Origin: Chloroflexota bacterium
GTDB lineage: Bacteria; Chloroflexota; Anaerolineae; UBA2200
NCBI GenBank assembly: GCA_014360755.1
Contig: JACIWX010000001.1
Location: 558,001-622,000 of the forward strand
DNA length: 64,000 nt
Reading direction: 5' to 3'
Position numbers and translations under genes: made by a program. Of this stretch, positions 1 to 9,322 are shown in pieces. A model generated the notes under the pieces. The model worked only from the letters and a program-made list of their open reading frames with translations. It was not told the origin of the DNA and ran no database searches. Position 1 is the first letter of the stretch; each line of letters starts with the position of its first letter.

Positions 1-444
1 CCCTTTGTTGGTGCCGCAGGTAAATTTCTCGAGGAGTTGCTGGCTTCCATCAATATGCGACGTAGCGATGTCTACATTTGCAATGTCATCAAGTGCCGCC
101 CGCCTAACAACCGCGATCCGCTGCCTAGCGAGATCGAAGCCTGTCGGCCTTATCTGGACCGCCAAATCGAGCTAATCAAGCCCCGCCTGATTGTTACACT
201 AGGGCGCTATTCCATGGCTAGGTTCTTACCCAAGGCGACCATTTCTAAAGCCCATGGGATACCGGTCAAAGTGGGCGATGTGATTGTATTGCCCCTTTTC
301 CATCCCGCGGCAGCGCTGCATCAGCCAAAATATCGTGCAGACATCGAGCAAGATATCCGCAAAATCCCTGAGATTTTGGCGCAAAAAGACGAGTTTTCGG
401 AAGCACCAGCAGCACAGCATGCTGAGCAATTGAGCCTGTTCTAA
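1..444 (+). CDS. Uracil-DNA glycosylase, family 4/5 type (5' truncated by window edge)
   Basis: The reading frame is open from base 1, so the N-terminus lies outside the window. The visible part begins PFVGAAGKFLEELL, the conserved loop after the catalytic region of family 4 uracil-DNA glycosylases, followed by VYICNVIKCRPPNNRDP, the segment that supplies iron-sulfur cysteines in this family, and by LIVTLGRYSM and a LPLFHPAAAL motif with the conserved His. The enzyme removes uracil from DNA in base-excision repair. The tail after about residue 120 is short and low in conservation. It ends 21 bases before rnj and may be cotranscribed with it. Confidence 0.9.
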   Translation, partial: PFVGAAGKFLEELLASINMRRSDVYICNVIKCRPPNNRDPLPSEIEACRPYLDRQIELIKPRLIVTLGRYSMARFLPKATISKAHGIPVKVGDVIVLPLFHPAAALHQPKYRADIEQDIRKIPEILAQKDEFSEAPAAQHAEQLSLF

Positions 445-465
445 GAGCGCTTACGGAGGACGGGA

Positions 466-2109
466 TTGGCTAAGAAAAAGCTCAAAGTAATTCCATTAGG
501 CGGTCTAGGCCAAATTGGCAAAAACATGATGGTCTTGGAATACGCTGACCAGATGTTGGTGATTGACGCGGGACTGATGTTCCCCGAAAATGAGATGCTG
601 GGCATTGATATCGTCATTCCCGATATGAGCTACGTCCTGGAACGCAAAGACAAGGTACTAGCAGTCATTGTCACACATGGCCATGAAGATCACATAGGCG
701 CTCTGCCTTACCTTCTTTCGCAGATCAAAGTCCCCGTTTATGCCACACGCTTAACGCAGGGGTTGATTGAGGTCAAGCTCCGCGAGAGCCGGGTGAGCGA
801 TGTAGAGCAGCACATCATTCGTCCTGGGGATGTGCTCACACTAGGCCCATTCAACATTGAATTCTTCCATGTCAGTCACAGCATTCCCGATGGAGTGGGC
901 TTGGCGATTCAGACCGAAGTAGGTTTGGTCATGCACAGCGGCGATTTCAAGTTCGACCACAGCCCGGTGGATGGACAACCTACTGACTTTGCGAAACTGG
1001 CCGAGTTAGGCAAAAAGGGAGTATTGTTGCTCCTGTCCGATAGCACAAATGCCGAGACGCCTGGCTATACCCCCTCGGAGACAAAACTAGCCCGCATCTT
1101 CGAGAGCGTCTTCTCGCGAGCCCGTGGCAGGATCATCGTCGCTACTTTTGCCTCGAACATCTCGCGCATCCAGCAGGTGATCTCCACTGCCCAGCAATAT
1201 GGTCGCTATGTCGCTGTGGCAGGACGTAGTATGAGCAACAACGTACGCATGGCCATGGATTTGGGCTATCTTCAGGTGCCTGATGGGGTCTTGCTAAGCA
1301 TAGACGAAATCCAAAACCTGCCTCAGAACCAGGTAGCTATCGTGTGCACAGGTAGCCAAGGAGAACCCACTTCAGCATTAGTGCGCATGGCGCGCAACGA
1401 GTATGCCCCCATCAGTCTACTACCTGGTGATACAGTCATTGTCTCCGCTACGCCCATCCCAGGCAACGAAGAGCTGGTCAACCGCACGATCAATAACCTC
1501 TTTCGCCTGGGCGCAGAGGTCTTTTACGATGAACTGCTCGATGTGCACGTCTCGGGACACGGGTGTCAAGAGGAACTGAAACTGATGCTGAACATGACGC
1601 GGCCCAAGTTCTTTGTCCCCATCCATGGGGAATACCGACACCTGGTGCTGCATGCTCGTCTTGCCGAGGAAGTGGGCATCCTACGACAGAACATCTTTGT
1701 CCTGGAGAGCGGGCAAATGCTAGAACTAGATCAGAATTCAGCCCAAATTGCTGGCACCGTGTCAGACGAGTACGTTCTGGTGGATGGATTGGGCGTGGGC
1801 GATATTACAGAAGTCGTATTAGAAGATCGCCGGCTCCTGTCGCGCAATGGTTTTCTCGTTGTCACATTAGTGATCGAAAGAGGGACGGGACGAATTCTAT
1901 CGGGGCCTGAAATTGTCTCCAGAGGATTTGTCTATGTGCGCGAATCAGAAGACCTTTTTGAACGCGTGCGCACCGAAGTACTCAAAGCAGCAAAAGAAGG
2001 AGGAAACCGTATTTTGCTGGGCAACCGCATCAAGGACGCGTTGACCCGCTTCATTTACAATGAGACGCGACGCCGGCCACTAATCTTGCCGGTGGTGATG
2101 GAAGTATAA
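466..2109 (+). CDS. rnj: Ribonuclease J
   Basis: This 547-residue protein is a metallo-beta-lactamase/beta-CASP ribonuclease of normal RNase J length. The zinc-binding HGHEDH motif is at residues 71-76, a second metal motif (HSGDFKFDH) follows, and the beta-CASP region contains ATFASNISRIQQ and CTGSQGEP. The C-terminal part matches the RNase J dimerisation domain. RNase J has 5'-3' exo- and endonuclease activity and acts in mRNA decay and rRNA maturation. The start is TTG at 466, chosen because GGAGGA at 455-460 is correctly spaced. The stop is 3 bases before ftsK, so the two are probably one operon. Confidence 0.95.
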   Translation: MAKKKLKVIPLGGLGQIGKNMMVLEYADQMLVIDAGLMFPENEMLGIDIVIPDMSYVLERKDKVLAVIVTHGHEDHIGALPYLLSQIKVPVYATRLTQGLIEVKLRESRVSDVEQHIIRPGDVLTLGPFNIEFFHVSHSIPDGVGLAIQTEVGLVMHSGDFKFDHSPVDGQPTDFAKLAELGKKGVLLLLSDSTNAETPGYTPSETKLARIFESVFSRARGRIIVATFASNISRIQQVISTAQQYGRYVAVAGRSMSNNVRMAMDLGYLQVPDGVLLSIDEIQNLPQNQVAIVCTGSQGEPTSALVRMARNEYAPISLLPGDTVIVSATPIPGNEELVNRTINNLFRLGAEVFYDELLDVHVSGHGCQEELKLMLNMTRPKFFVPIHGEYRHLVLHARLAEEVGILRQNIFVLESGQMLELDQNSAQIAGTVSDEYVLVDGLGVGDITEVVLEDRRLLSRNGFLVVTLVIERGTGRILSGPEIVSRGFVYVRESEDLFERVRTEVLKAAKEGGNRILLGNRIKDALTRFIYNETRRRPLILPVVMEV

Positions 2110-2112
2110 GCA

Positions 2113-4341
2113 ATGGCAAATCGAGGCAAACAGCCGAAAAAGAGGCAAAAGAAAACAGGGGGCGTATCCCTCGATACCTGGCTCGAAGTCGCGGGCATAC
2201 TGCTGTTAGCCATAGCGTTGGTTACTGTGTTGAGCCTGCTCTCGTTCAGCCGCGGCACACTCACGAGCAACTGGATTCGTCTCTTGCGTCAGGCAACTGG
2301 TTGGGGAGCTTATGTTCTTCCCCTGGGGCTGGGGGCACTAGGCTTCTGGCTTTTCCTATTTGGCTTTGGCCGTGAAATCCAGGTACCTCTGGAAACAGGA
2401 TTGGGCATTGCGCTTTTGTTCCTAGGCAGCCTCGGCTTATTCCATTGTTTCGTCCATGACCCGCAGGCTGCCGCTATCAATGGCATGGGCGGTGGTTACC
2501 TGGGTTGGATCATTAGTAAGGCACTCATTGATGGCTTGGGCTATGTGGGTGCCATATTGGCGTTGTTAACCACGATCACCGTTGGATTGATTGCTGCTTT
2601 CAGCATCTCCATGGCAAATATAGCCAGGCAGTTGCTGGCTTTGTGGCAAAGGTTAACAGATTGGTATCGCCACCTGCGGTTGGCACGGACAGAAAGAGCC
2701 GCCCATGTGCCTAAGGAGAGTTTGCCGGACCGATTGTCTGCATTGCTGCACAAAGGGACGTTTCAGAAGGAGGAACCTGCTCGCAGAGAGGAAAAGCGTC
2801 CCATTCCTCAGGCAGCCAAGCCAGCAACGGCTGAGCGAGATTTGCTTTTCCCTCGCGTTGTGGGAGGAACGCAGGAATGGCATCTCCCGCCAATGGAGGA
2901 GATCCTGGACAAAGGCACAGAGCAGGAACTAAGCCAGGCTGAAATTCGTACCAGAGCCCGCATTATCGAAGAGACATTGGCTAACTTTGGAGTGCCGGCC
3001 AAAGTGGTCGAGGTAAACCCTGGGCCAACCGTTACTCAATTTGGCGTTGAACCAGGGTTCATCGAAAGACCAGACCGCTCTGGCAAGCTCAAGCGAGTGA
3101 AGGTCAAGGTAAACCGCATTAGCGCTTTAGCCAATGATTTGGCGCTAGCCCTAGCGGCCTCACCCATCCGCATTGAAGCACCGGTGCCCGGTCGTTCACT
3201 AGTGGGCATCGAAGTACCCAACACGAGCATTTCCTTGGTCAGCCTGCGCAGCGTGATGGATACGGACGCCTTTCGCAACGTCCATTCCAAGTTGCGCATC
3301 GCCTTGGGGCAGGATGTAGCGGGGCAACCGGTGGTGGCTGATTTGGCTCAAATGCCACACTTGCTTATTGCTGGAGCTACCGGATCGGGCAAGTCCGTTT
3401 GCATCAACTCAATCACCGCTTGTCTACTGCTCAACAATACCCCCAATGACTTACGCCTTGTTATGGTTGACCCAAAGATGGTCGAATTGACCAATTTCAA
3501 CGGCATTCCCCATCTCCTGTTCCCTGTCGTTGTGGAGATCGAGCGTGTAGTGGCCACACTGAAATGGGTAACTGGTGAGATGGATCGTCGCTATCGTGTG
3601 TTCTCCAAAGTAGGCGCGCGCAATATCGAGGTCTACAACGAAATGCAAGCGGCACAAGGAGCCGAACAATTGCCCTACATTGTGGTCCTCATCGATGAAC
3701 TGGCTGATCTGATGATGGTGGCTCCGGATGAAATCGAACGCTATATCTGCCGCATTGCTCAACTGGCTCGTGCAACGGGAATCCACCTGGTTATTGCCAC
3801 GCAGAGGCCATCCGTAGATGTGGTGACGGGGTTAATCAAAGCGAACTTTCCTGCACGGATCAGCTTCGCAGTGACATCACAGGTAGATTCGCGGGTAGTT
3901 CTGGATACAGGTGGGGCAGAGAAATTATTGGGACGCGGGGATATGCTCTACATGGCTTCCGATTCCAGCAAACTGGTCCGTCTCCAAGGCTGCTTTATCT
4001 CTGATGAGGAACTCCAGAGGTTGGTGAACTATTGGCGTAGCTATCGCGTGAGCCCTCCTCCGCCTCCAGGGGCAGCCCTGGTACAACAACCACTCTGGCA
4101 GGACATGGTTACTAAGGAGAAGGAAGCTGCCGGAAAAGATGACCTGCTGGACAAAGCCATAGAAATTGTGCGTGAACACGACCGGGCATCCATCACTTTG
4201 CTGCAACGCAAGCTGCGCATTGGCTATTCCCGGGCTGCACGGCTCATTGACGCCATGGAGGAATTAGGCATTATCGGGCCAGAGGAGGGCCCAGGCCGTG
4301 GACGCCAAGTGTACAAAAAAGAAGAAAATCGTGATGAGTAA
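2113..4341 (+). CDS. ftsK: DNA translocase FtsK/SpoIIIE
   Basis: A 742-residue DNA pump that clears chromosomal DNA from the division septum. The N-terminus has about four membrane segments (roughly residues 20-165), followed by a charged, proline-containing linker and the motor domain. Walker A is GATGSGKS at residues 421-428 and Walker B is in VLIDELADLMM. The last 65 residues form the winged-helix gamma domain (ITLLQRKLRIGYSRAARL) that reads KOPS-type polarity sequences. Length and order are typical of a short-linker FtsK. ATG at 2113 follows the rnj stop directly. Confidence 0.95.
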   Translation: MANRGKQPKKRQKKTGGVSLDTWLEVAGILLLAIALVTVLSLLSFSRGTLTSNWIRLLRQATGWGAYVLPLGLGALGFWLFLFGFGREIQVPLETGLGIALLFLGSLGLFHCFVHDPQAAAINGMGGGYLGWIISKALIDGLGYVGAILALLTTITVGLIAAFSISMANIARQLLALWQRLTDWYRHLRLARTERAAHVPKESLPDRLSALLHKGTFQKEEPARREEKRPIPQAAKPATAERDLLFPRVVGGTQEWHLPPMEEILDKGTEQELSQAEIRTRARIIEETLANFGVPAKVVEVNPGPTVTQFGVEPGFIERPDRSGKLKRVKVKVNRISALANDLALALAASPIRIEAPVPGRSLVGIEVPNTSISLVSLRSVMDTDAFRNVHSKLRIALGQDVAGQPVVADLAQMPHLLIAGATGSGKSVCINSITACLLLNNTPNDLRLVMVDPKMVELTNFNGIPHLLFPVVVEIERVVATLKWVTGEMDRRYRVFSKVGARNIEVYNEMQAAQGAEQLPYIVVLIDELADLMMVAPDEIERYICRIAQLARATGIHLVIATQRPSVDVVTGLIKANFPARISFAVTSQVDSRVVLDTGGAEKLLGRGDMLYMASDSSKLVRLQGCFISDEELQRLVNYWRSYRVSPPPPPGAALVQQPLWQDMVTKEKEAAGKDDLLDKAIEIVREHDRASITLLQRKLRIGYSRAARLIDAMEELGIIGPEEGPGRGRQVYKKEENRDE

Positions 4342-4362
4342 CCAAGTGATAAGTGGCAAGCG

Positions 4363-4953
4363 ATGAGTAACGGGACTGAGGAAAACGTTTACAAACCATA
4401 TTATCACATGGATATAGACCTTTTTCGCTGGCATCAGTACCAAGGCGACAATACAAATGACTGCGCAGCGTTCAGCATCGCCATCGTTGGCAATGCCCTG
4501 TTGAACAGCCCGTATTTCGATGGCGCTGCTGTGGCACAGGAGATGGAAAAGCCCCTTTTTGTTGGTTGGCCATTACCGCATGTCGTTATCCACAAGATTC
4601 CCAACTGGGCTACTTTCCCTTGGGGCATTTCAGGATATTTGCAGCGCAAAAATATCCCTGCCAGGCTACAGTGGTTTGGCAATATGGAAGATCTCCTGCG
4701 CAATATCCAGGAAAACCGGCCAACTATTGTCATAATCGGTGACCTTTTGCGTGGCTGGGCACACGCCAAAGTGCTGTACGGATTCGAACCTACAGGCCCT
4801 CTCCCCGAAAGGGGGCTCTATTTCGTTGACCCAGGCTATCCCAAAGAATGGTCCAGGCCACGGCATCCTCAGGGCGTGTTTTTCCAAGAGGAAGATGAAT
4901 TCAAGCAGCAATGGAGCAATTTGTTCCGCCTGTACGTTGAGGTAAGGGCTTAG
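4363..4953 (+). CDS. C39-like (papain-fold) peptidase family protein
   Basis: A 196-residue protein with the layout of the peptidase C39-like family: a nucleophile Cys in TNDCAAFSIA (Cys34), a His in GWAHAKVLYGF (His134) and an Asp in YFVDPG (Asp156). The spacing fits a papain-like triad. No signal peptide is visible, so it may act in the cytoplasm or as a processing or bacteriocin-type peptidase; the substrate is unknown. It lies between ftsK and rsmG on the same strand, with a short run of low-complexity GATGAGTAA-type repeats at 4332-4366 before it. Start ATG at 4363 has only a weak ribosome site. Confidence 0.7.
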   Translation: MSNGTEENVYKPYYHMDIDLFRWHQYQGDNTNDCAAFSIAIVGNALLNSPYFDGAAVAQEMEKPLFVGWPLPHVVIHKIPNWATFPWGISGYLQRKNIPARLQWFGNMEDLLRNIQENRPTIVIIGDLLRGWAHAKVLYGFEPTGPLPERGLYFVDPGYPKEWSRPRHPQGVFFQEEDEFKQQWSNLFRLYVEVRA

Positions 4954-4963
4954 AGCGATCAAC

Positions 4964-5815
4964 GTGAAGAGAGATTCACCACACACAGACACGGGCACCC
5001 AGCCAATTGCTGCAGGTGCCAGAGAACTGGGCATGGAGTTGTTGCGGGATGGAGCACGCACCTTGGGCTTGTGCCTTGCGGCGGAGCACTTGCGTGCTTT
5101 CCAAATCTATTACCAAGAACTCTGTGCCTGGAATCGCAAGTTCAATCTAACTACTGTAACGGGTTATGAGGAAGTGCAACTCAAGCACTTCCTTGATTCA
5201 CTCACCTGCCTCCTCGCTTTCCCCGCACAAGGCATGGTCTCTGCTGGAGGTATTCCGGATGTGGTCCCGCTCTCTACTACCGAGACCCCGCTGCTATGCA
5301 TTGATGTCGGTACAGGTGCGGGCTTTCCCGGCGTCCCACTGAAAATCATGCGCCCTACACTCCGCATGACCCTCCTAGAATCATCGCACAAGAAAATACT
5401 CTTTCTAGAGCATTTGGTTAAGCGACTGGGATTGAAAAACGTGGAGCTATTGTGGGCACGCGCAGAGGAGGTTGGGCAGGATGCCCACCACCGCGAGCGT
5501 TATGATATCGCGTTGGCAAGGGCCGTGGCCGATATGGCCGTATTGGTGGAATATTGCTTGCCTCTATGCCGCAAAGGGGGGTATTTGATCGCTCAGAAAG
5601 GGGCAGATATCGAAGCGGAGCTAAAAGCCGCTGAGGGAGCTATGCACTTGCTGGGCGGCAAACTGCGCGAAGTCAAAGTATTGCAGTTACCCGGATTACG
5701 GGAACCGCGCTCTCTGGTCCTGGTCGAGAAGGTAGCGCCTACACCGCCCAAGTACCCCCGACGCCCAGGCATGCCCAAGAAACGGCCTCTAAGCACAATA
5801 ACCAATACTGATTGA
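4964..5815 (+). CDS. rsmG: 16S rRNA (guanine527-N7)-methyltransferase RsmG (GidB)
   Basis: A 283-residue class I methyltransferase that makes m7G527 in 16S rRNA using SAM. The diagnostic motif DVGTGAGFPGVPLKI (SAM-binding glycine loop) is present, preceded by WNRKFNLTTV and LKHFLDSL, which are RsmG hallmarks, and followed by ARAVADMAVLVEY. There is an insertion of about 30 residues before the SAM loop and a basic tail, so it is somewhat longer than usual (about 210-240). The GTG start at 4964 lies 10 bases after the upstream stop. It converges with recF. Confidence 0.93.
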   Translation: MKRDSPHTDTGTQPIAAGARELGMELLRDGARTLGLCLAAEHLRAFQIYYQELCAWNRKFNLTTVTGYEEVQLKHFLDSLTCLLAFPAQGMVSAGGIPDVVPLSTTETPLLCIDVGTGAGFPGVPLKIMRPTLRMTLLESSHKKILFLEHLVKRLGLKNVELLWARAEEVGQDAHHRERYDIALARAVADMAVLVEYCLPLCRKGGYLIAQKGADIEAELKAAEGAMHLLGGKLREVKVLQLPGLREPRSLVLVEKVAPTPPKYPRRPGMPKKRPLSTITNTD

Positions 5816-5834
5816 CCAATGGCCAATGGCAAAA

Positions 5835-5860
5835 TCCCAATGACCAATGACTCATTGGGA
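5835..5860. terminator. Hairpin between convergent rsmG and recF
   Basis: TCCCAATGA (5835-5843) pairs with TCATTGGGA (5852-5860) around an 8-base loop. It lies in a tract of (C)CAATGAC-type short repeats at about 5811-5870 and overlaps the last codons of recF. There is no long T-run, so a bidirectional terminator role is tentative. Confidence 0.4.
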
Positions 5861-7090
5861 ATTTGTCATTGAAGTCGTGATCCTGCCCGCACACACGCGC
5901 CACAGAGTTGCACGGGACAGAAACTCCTCGTTGAAGGGCGTGAAATCGGTCGTGGTGATAATGACCTGCTGCGCCTGGTCAATGGCATCCAATAGATAAC
6001 GCCGATGTGCTGCATCGAGTTCAGAGAGGACATCATCGAGCAATAGAACAGGTTTGTCTTTTCTCTCCTGCGCAGTCCATTCTACCTCAGCCAGCTTCAA
6101 GGACAGGGCAATAGTGCGTTGCTGTCCACGCGAGCCGTAGACGTTCATGTCTACGCCGTTCACCAAGAACCGAAGGTTATCACGGTGCGGTCCGACTAGC
6201 GAGATGCCTTGTTCCTGCTCTTTCACACGCATCGCGCGCAGTTGGTCAGCAAACAAAGCCGCTACATCCTGCAAACGGGTCGAAGCAGAGGCCGTATCCG
6301 TCCCTGGCTCTGTAGGCAACGCCATTTGATAGGCAGTACCAGGACGCCTCTCGAGTTGCACGCTGGCATCATATTCCAGCCGCAATCGTTCCATCTCGCC
6401 GGTGAGTTGCGGGTGAATGCGCTGTACAAACTCATCCAACTGCTGGATAACCTGTTGGCGGCGGACAATCAAATACGCCCCGTGTTGTACCAAGCGCTGG
6501 TCCCAAAAATGGAGCTGTGCTTCGTCATAGCCTCGCCCCTTGAGGGACTTTAGGAGGTAATTGCGTTGCGTCAAGACGCGGTGATAGTGTTGCAACTCGC
6601 GGCAGTACTGCGCATCAACCTGACCGATGGTATCGTCTAGGTATTGGCGCCGCAGGTGGGGTGGGCCATCTACCAAATTGATATCCTGCGGCAGGAAAAG
6701 CACAACATGGAGCAGCCCAATAGCATCCAATGCCCGTTTTGGTATCCCGTTCACGCGGATGTGCTTACGCACGCCAACAGCATTGACATCTACATTGCCC
6801 GTGCTGTTCTGCACCAGCGATAACTCAATTTGATCTGTCTGCTCATCCGATTGAATCTGAGCCACCAAGCGGGCAAAGGGTAGGTCTTCCTTCCACGCCA
6901 GCCAGTTGACCAGTTCACGATCCACGCTAGTTCGTGGGGAATGCATCCGGGAAAGGTAATAGATGGCTTCCAGCAGGTTCGTTTTGCCCTGTGCATTATC
7001 GCCTTGCAGCAGGACAACACCTGGCGGAAAGTCCAGTTCCAAGCGGACATAGTTTCTGAAGTTAGTCAAGCTCAAATGGAGGATACGCAT
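5852..7090 (-). CDS. recF: DNA replication and repair protein RecF
   Basis: A 412-residue SMC-like ATPase that loads RecA at single-strand gaps. It starts with MRILHLSLTNFRNY, the typical RecF N-terminus, followed by Walker A in LLQGDNAQGKTNLLEA, the signature region (GSRGQQRTIALSLKLAE) and Walker B LLLDDVLSELD. An upstream extension to 7252 is open, but ATG at 7090 is chosen because the family begins there. The final residues (TTSMTNSQ) are encoded by the short-repeat tract after the domain. The gene is opposite to its neighbours; dnaA, dnaN and gyrB are not adjacent. Confidence 0.93.
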   Translation of the reverse strand: MRILHLSLTNFRNYVRLELDFPPGVVLLQGDNAQGKTNLLEAIYYLSRMHSPRTSVDRELVNWLAWKEDLPFARLVAQIQSDEQTDQIELSLVQNSTGNVDVNAVGVRKHIRVNGIPKRALDAIGLLHVVLFLPQDINLVDGPPHLRRQYLDDTIGQVDAQYCRELQHYHRVLTQRNYLLKSLKGRGYDEAQLHFWDQRLVQHGAYLIVRRQQVIQQLDEFVQRIHPQLTGEMERLRLEYDASVQLERRPGTAYQMALPTEPGTDTASASTRLQDVAALFADQLRAMRVKEQEQGISLVGPHRDNLRFLVNGVDMNVYGSRGQQRTIALSLKLAEVEWTAQERKDKPVLLLDDVLSELDAAHRRYLLDAIDQAQQVIITTTDFTPFNEEFLSRATLWRVCAGRITTSMTNSQ

Positions 7091-7120
7091 ATACTTACTG
7101 ATGCTCTGGGAGTTGATGGT

Positions 7121-7149
7121 ATTATACTGGCAATCTTTCAACTGGTAAA
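7121..7149 (-). promoter_or_regulatory. Candidate sigma70-type promoter of recF
   Basis: On the minus strand TTTACC is followed after 17 bases by a perfect TATAAT, about 30 bases upstream of the recF ATG. Hexamers and spacing are seen in the sequence; activity is inferred. Confidence 0.5.
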
Positions 7150-7236
7150 AGAGATAAATTGAATGGGAGCGCGGTTCAACTTGGCAAATTGGGCTTGCCG
7201 CCTCGACAAGAATTGGAAATCCCCGGCTCGAGATAC

Positions 7237-7270
7237 AATGTAGGAGCGACAAATTTGTCGCTCCTACATT
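7237..7270. repeat. Perfect 34-bp palindrome
   Basis: Two 17-base arms (aatgtaggagcgacaaa and its exact complement) meet without a loop. It stands in the 0.5-kb recF-recJ gap just before a MITE-like repeat and resembles the small palindromes scattered through many Chloroflexota genomes. Confidence 0.75.
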
Positions 7271-7282
7271 CTTGCCTGCATT

Positions 7283-7412
7283 GAGAGTGTTGAAAAGGTC
7301 CTTCCAATGTCATGCTGAACGGAGTGAAGCATCTCGCAGTACTTGGGAAAATAGGCTAAAGTTACGCGAGACCCTTCGCTTTGCTCAGGGTGACAAGATT
7401 TTCAACACTCTC
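7283..7412. repeat. MITE-like element, copy 1 (130 bp)
   Basis: It begins GAGAGTGTTGAAAA and ends with the exact complement of those 14 bases. Inside is the GTCATGCTGAACGGAGTGAAG / CATCTCGCAGTACTTGGG segment also found in copies 2 and 3. It is flanked by TGCATT on both sides (7277-7282 and 7413-7418), which looks like a target-site duplication. It codes for nothing convincing. Confidence 0.8.
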
Positions 7413-7528
7413 TGCATTCAGCCAGGGAACAAGTTCCCTGGTGACATTGACCCAAAACGGAACTCTACCTAGCGAATGGCAACATGTGCGTAGAAAGAAC
7501 ACGTAAACCTTTTTCAGCCAGAAGGATC

Positions 7529-7557
7529 TTGGCATTTTCCCTCCACTGGCATATAAT
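7529..7557 (+). promoter_or_regulatory. Candidate sigma70-type promoter of recJ
   Basis: TTGGCA (7529-7534) and TATAAT (7552-7557) are separated by exactly 17 bases, about 47 bases before the recJ start. This is one of the best promoter matches in the window; activity is inferred. Confidence 0.65.
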
Positions 7558-7603
7558 CACAACGAACTGTACGGAATGGATGGCAACGTGAGGGGGCAAT
7601 CAA

Positions 7604-9322
7604 TTGGCCGCATTGCAAAAGCGCTGGGAAATTCTGCCGCCTGCTCCTGAAGAGCACTTGGCGAGTTGCCCAGATGTTCCACCACTCATCATGCAACTCC
7701 TATACAATCGCCAGATACGCACGCCTGACGAGGTAAGGGCATTTCTGACGCGTAGCTTTGCTGTGGATAATCCTTTCTTGCTGAAAGGCATGAATGAGGC
7801 AGTTGCCCGTTTGCGACAAGCAATCCGCGCTGGTGAAGCCATTGCCGTTTATGGTGATTATGATGTGGATGGTGTAGCAGCCACAGCGCTGCTGGTGTCT
7901 GTGCTGCGCGCTTTGGGCGCGCAGGCGATGCCTTATATCCCTAACCGTATGGACGAAGGCTATGGCTTGAATATCCCCGCCCTGAAGACCCTAGCGGATC
8001 AAGGCATCAGGCTAGTTATAACGGTGGATTGCGGCGTACGCTCGATTCAAGAGGCAGCCTTTGCACGCAAACGGGGGCTGGACTTGATCATCACCGACCA
8101 TCATGCGGTGGGCGAAGAATTGCCACCCGCCGTGGCCATCATTGACCCCAGGCGTGAAGATGACCGTTATCCATTCAAACACCTTGCAGGCGTGGGGCTG
8201 GCTTTTAAATTAGCCCAAGCCTTGCTGCGCGCTGAGAGCCGGGTACCCGTTTCCAAAGCCAAGGTGCTGCCCCAAGAAGAGGAACTGCTAGACTTGGTCG
8301 CTTTGGGCACAGTTGCGGATTTGGCTCCCTTGATTGGAGAAAACCGCGCCTTGGTATGCCGTGGATTGGAACAACTGCAGAAACGGCAAAGGCCTGGTAT
8401 AGCCGCTATGTTAGAAGAAGCCGGACTACAACCAGAACAGGTGGATGCCACAGCCATTGGCTTTGTGCTTGGCCCACGTCTGAATGCAGCCGGGCGGCTG
8501 GATCACGCCATGGCAAGTTACAAACTGCTCACCACGCCATCCATAGAGGAAGCTGTCAGATTGGCCCAGCAGCTCGGAGCACAGAACCGTGAGCGGCAAC
8601 AACGGATGAATGAGATGGTGGAAATGGCTCGCCAAGAAGTCCTCGCATTGGGAGATGATCTGATCTACATCTTAGCCCACCCTGCCTACACGGTGGGCAT
8701 CGCTGGATTGGTGGCGAGTCGCATCACAGAAGAGTTCTACCGCCCAACGCTTGTTATCGCCTTGGAGGAAGGACAAAGCAAAGGCTCCGCCCGCAGCATA
8801 AGCGCCTTCCACATCACCAAGGCTTTGGATGAATGCAAGGACCTGTTAGTGAAGCATGGGGGACATGCCGCAGCCGCGGGTTTCACCATCTGTAATGACA
8901 AATTGGATGCCTTTCGCGCCAGGTTGCGTGAAATCGCAGCGCGCCAACTCACACCACAAGATTTGCTCCCCTCGCTTAAGATTGATGCCACTCTGCCACT
9001 GACCCAAGCCAATGGGAAAACCCTGGCGCTTATCGAGGAACTGCAACCTTTTGGCGTGGGCAATCCCAAACCTACCTTCCTCAGTTACAACGTGCGGGTC
9101 CGCGATTCTCGTCCTATAAGCACAGAACGAGGGGGTGTGAAGCTTAAACTGAGTGACGGTGTGGCAATCTGGGATGCCATCGCCTTTCAAGAAATCGCTG
9201 CACAGAACCTCTCAGAGCGCATAGATGTCGTCTATACGCTCCAAAGCAATACTTGGAATGGCCGCAGGTGGATAGAGCTGGTGGTCAAGGATCTGCGGCC
9301 TGCCACCACAAAAAGCGAGTGA
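7604..9322 (+). CDS. recJ: Single-stranded-DNA-specific exonuclease RecJ
   Basis: A 572-residue 5'-3' exonuclease of normal RecJ length, used in mismatch and recombination repair. The DHH phosphoesterase motifs are clear: YGDYDVDGVAAT, TVDCGVRS, IITDHHAVGE and DLVALGTVADLAPL. The DHHA1 domain has GIAGLVASRI and KHGGHAAAAGFT, followed by the OB-like C-terminal domain. The start is TTG at 7604, with AGGGGG about nine bases upstream. Its stop overlaps the start of the next gene by one base, so the two are translationally coupled. Confidence 0.95.
   Translation: MAALQKRWEILPPAPEEHLASCPDVPPLIMQLLYNRQIRTPDEVRAFLTRSFAVDNPFLLKGMNEAVARLRQAIRAGEAIAVYGDYDVDGVAATALLVSVLRALGAQAMPYIPNRMDEGYGLNIPALKTLADQGIRLVITVDCGVRSIQEAAFARKRGLDLIITDHHAVGEELPPAVAIIDPRREDDRYPFKHLAGVGLAFKLAQALLRAESRVPVSKAKVLPQEEELLDLVALGTVADLAPLIGENRALVCRGLEQLQKRQRPGIAAMLEEAGLQPEQVDATAIGFVLGPRLNAAGRLDHAMASYKLLTTPSIEEAVRLAQQLGAQNRERQQRMNEMVEMARQEVLALGDDLIYILAHPAYTVGIAGLVASRITEEFYRPTLVIALEEGQSKGSARSISAFHITKALDECKDLLVKHGGHAAAAGFTICNDKLDAFRARLREIAARQLTPQDLLPSLKIDATLPLTQANGKTLALIEELQPFGVGNPKPTFLSYNVRVRDSRPISTERGGVKLKLSDGVAIWDAIAFQEIAAQNLSERIDVVYTLQSNTWNGRRWIELVVKDLRPATTKSE

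Noticed and set aside
5811-5870. Coding region or riboswitch in the CCAATGAC tract
   Set aside because: It is low-complexity repeat sequence without a conserved fold.
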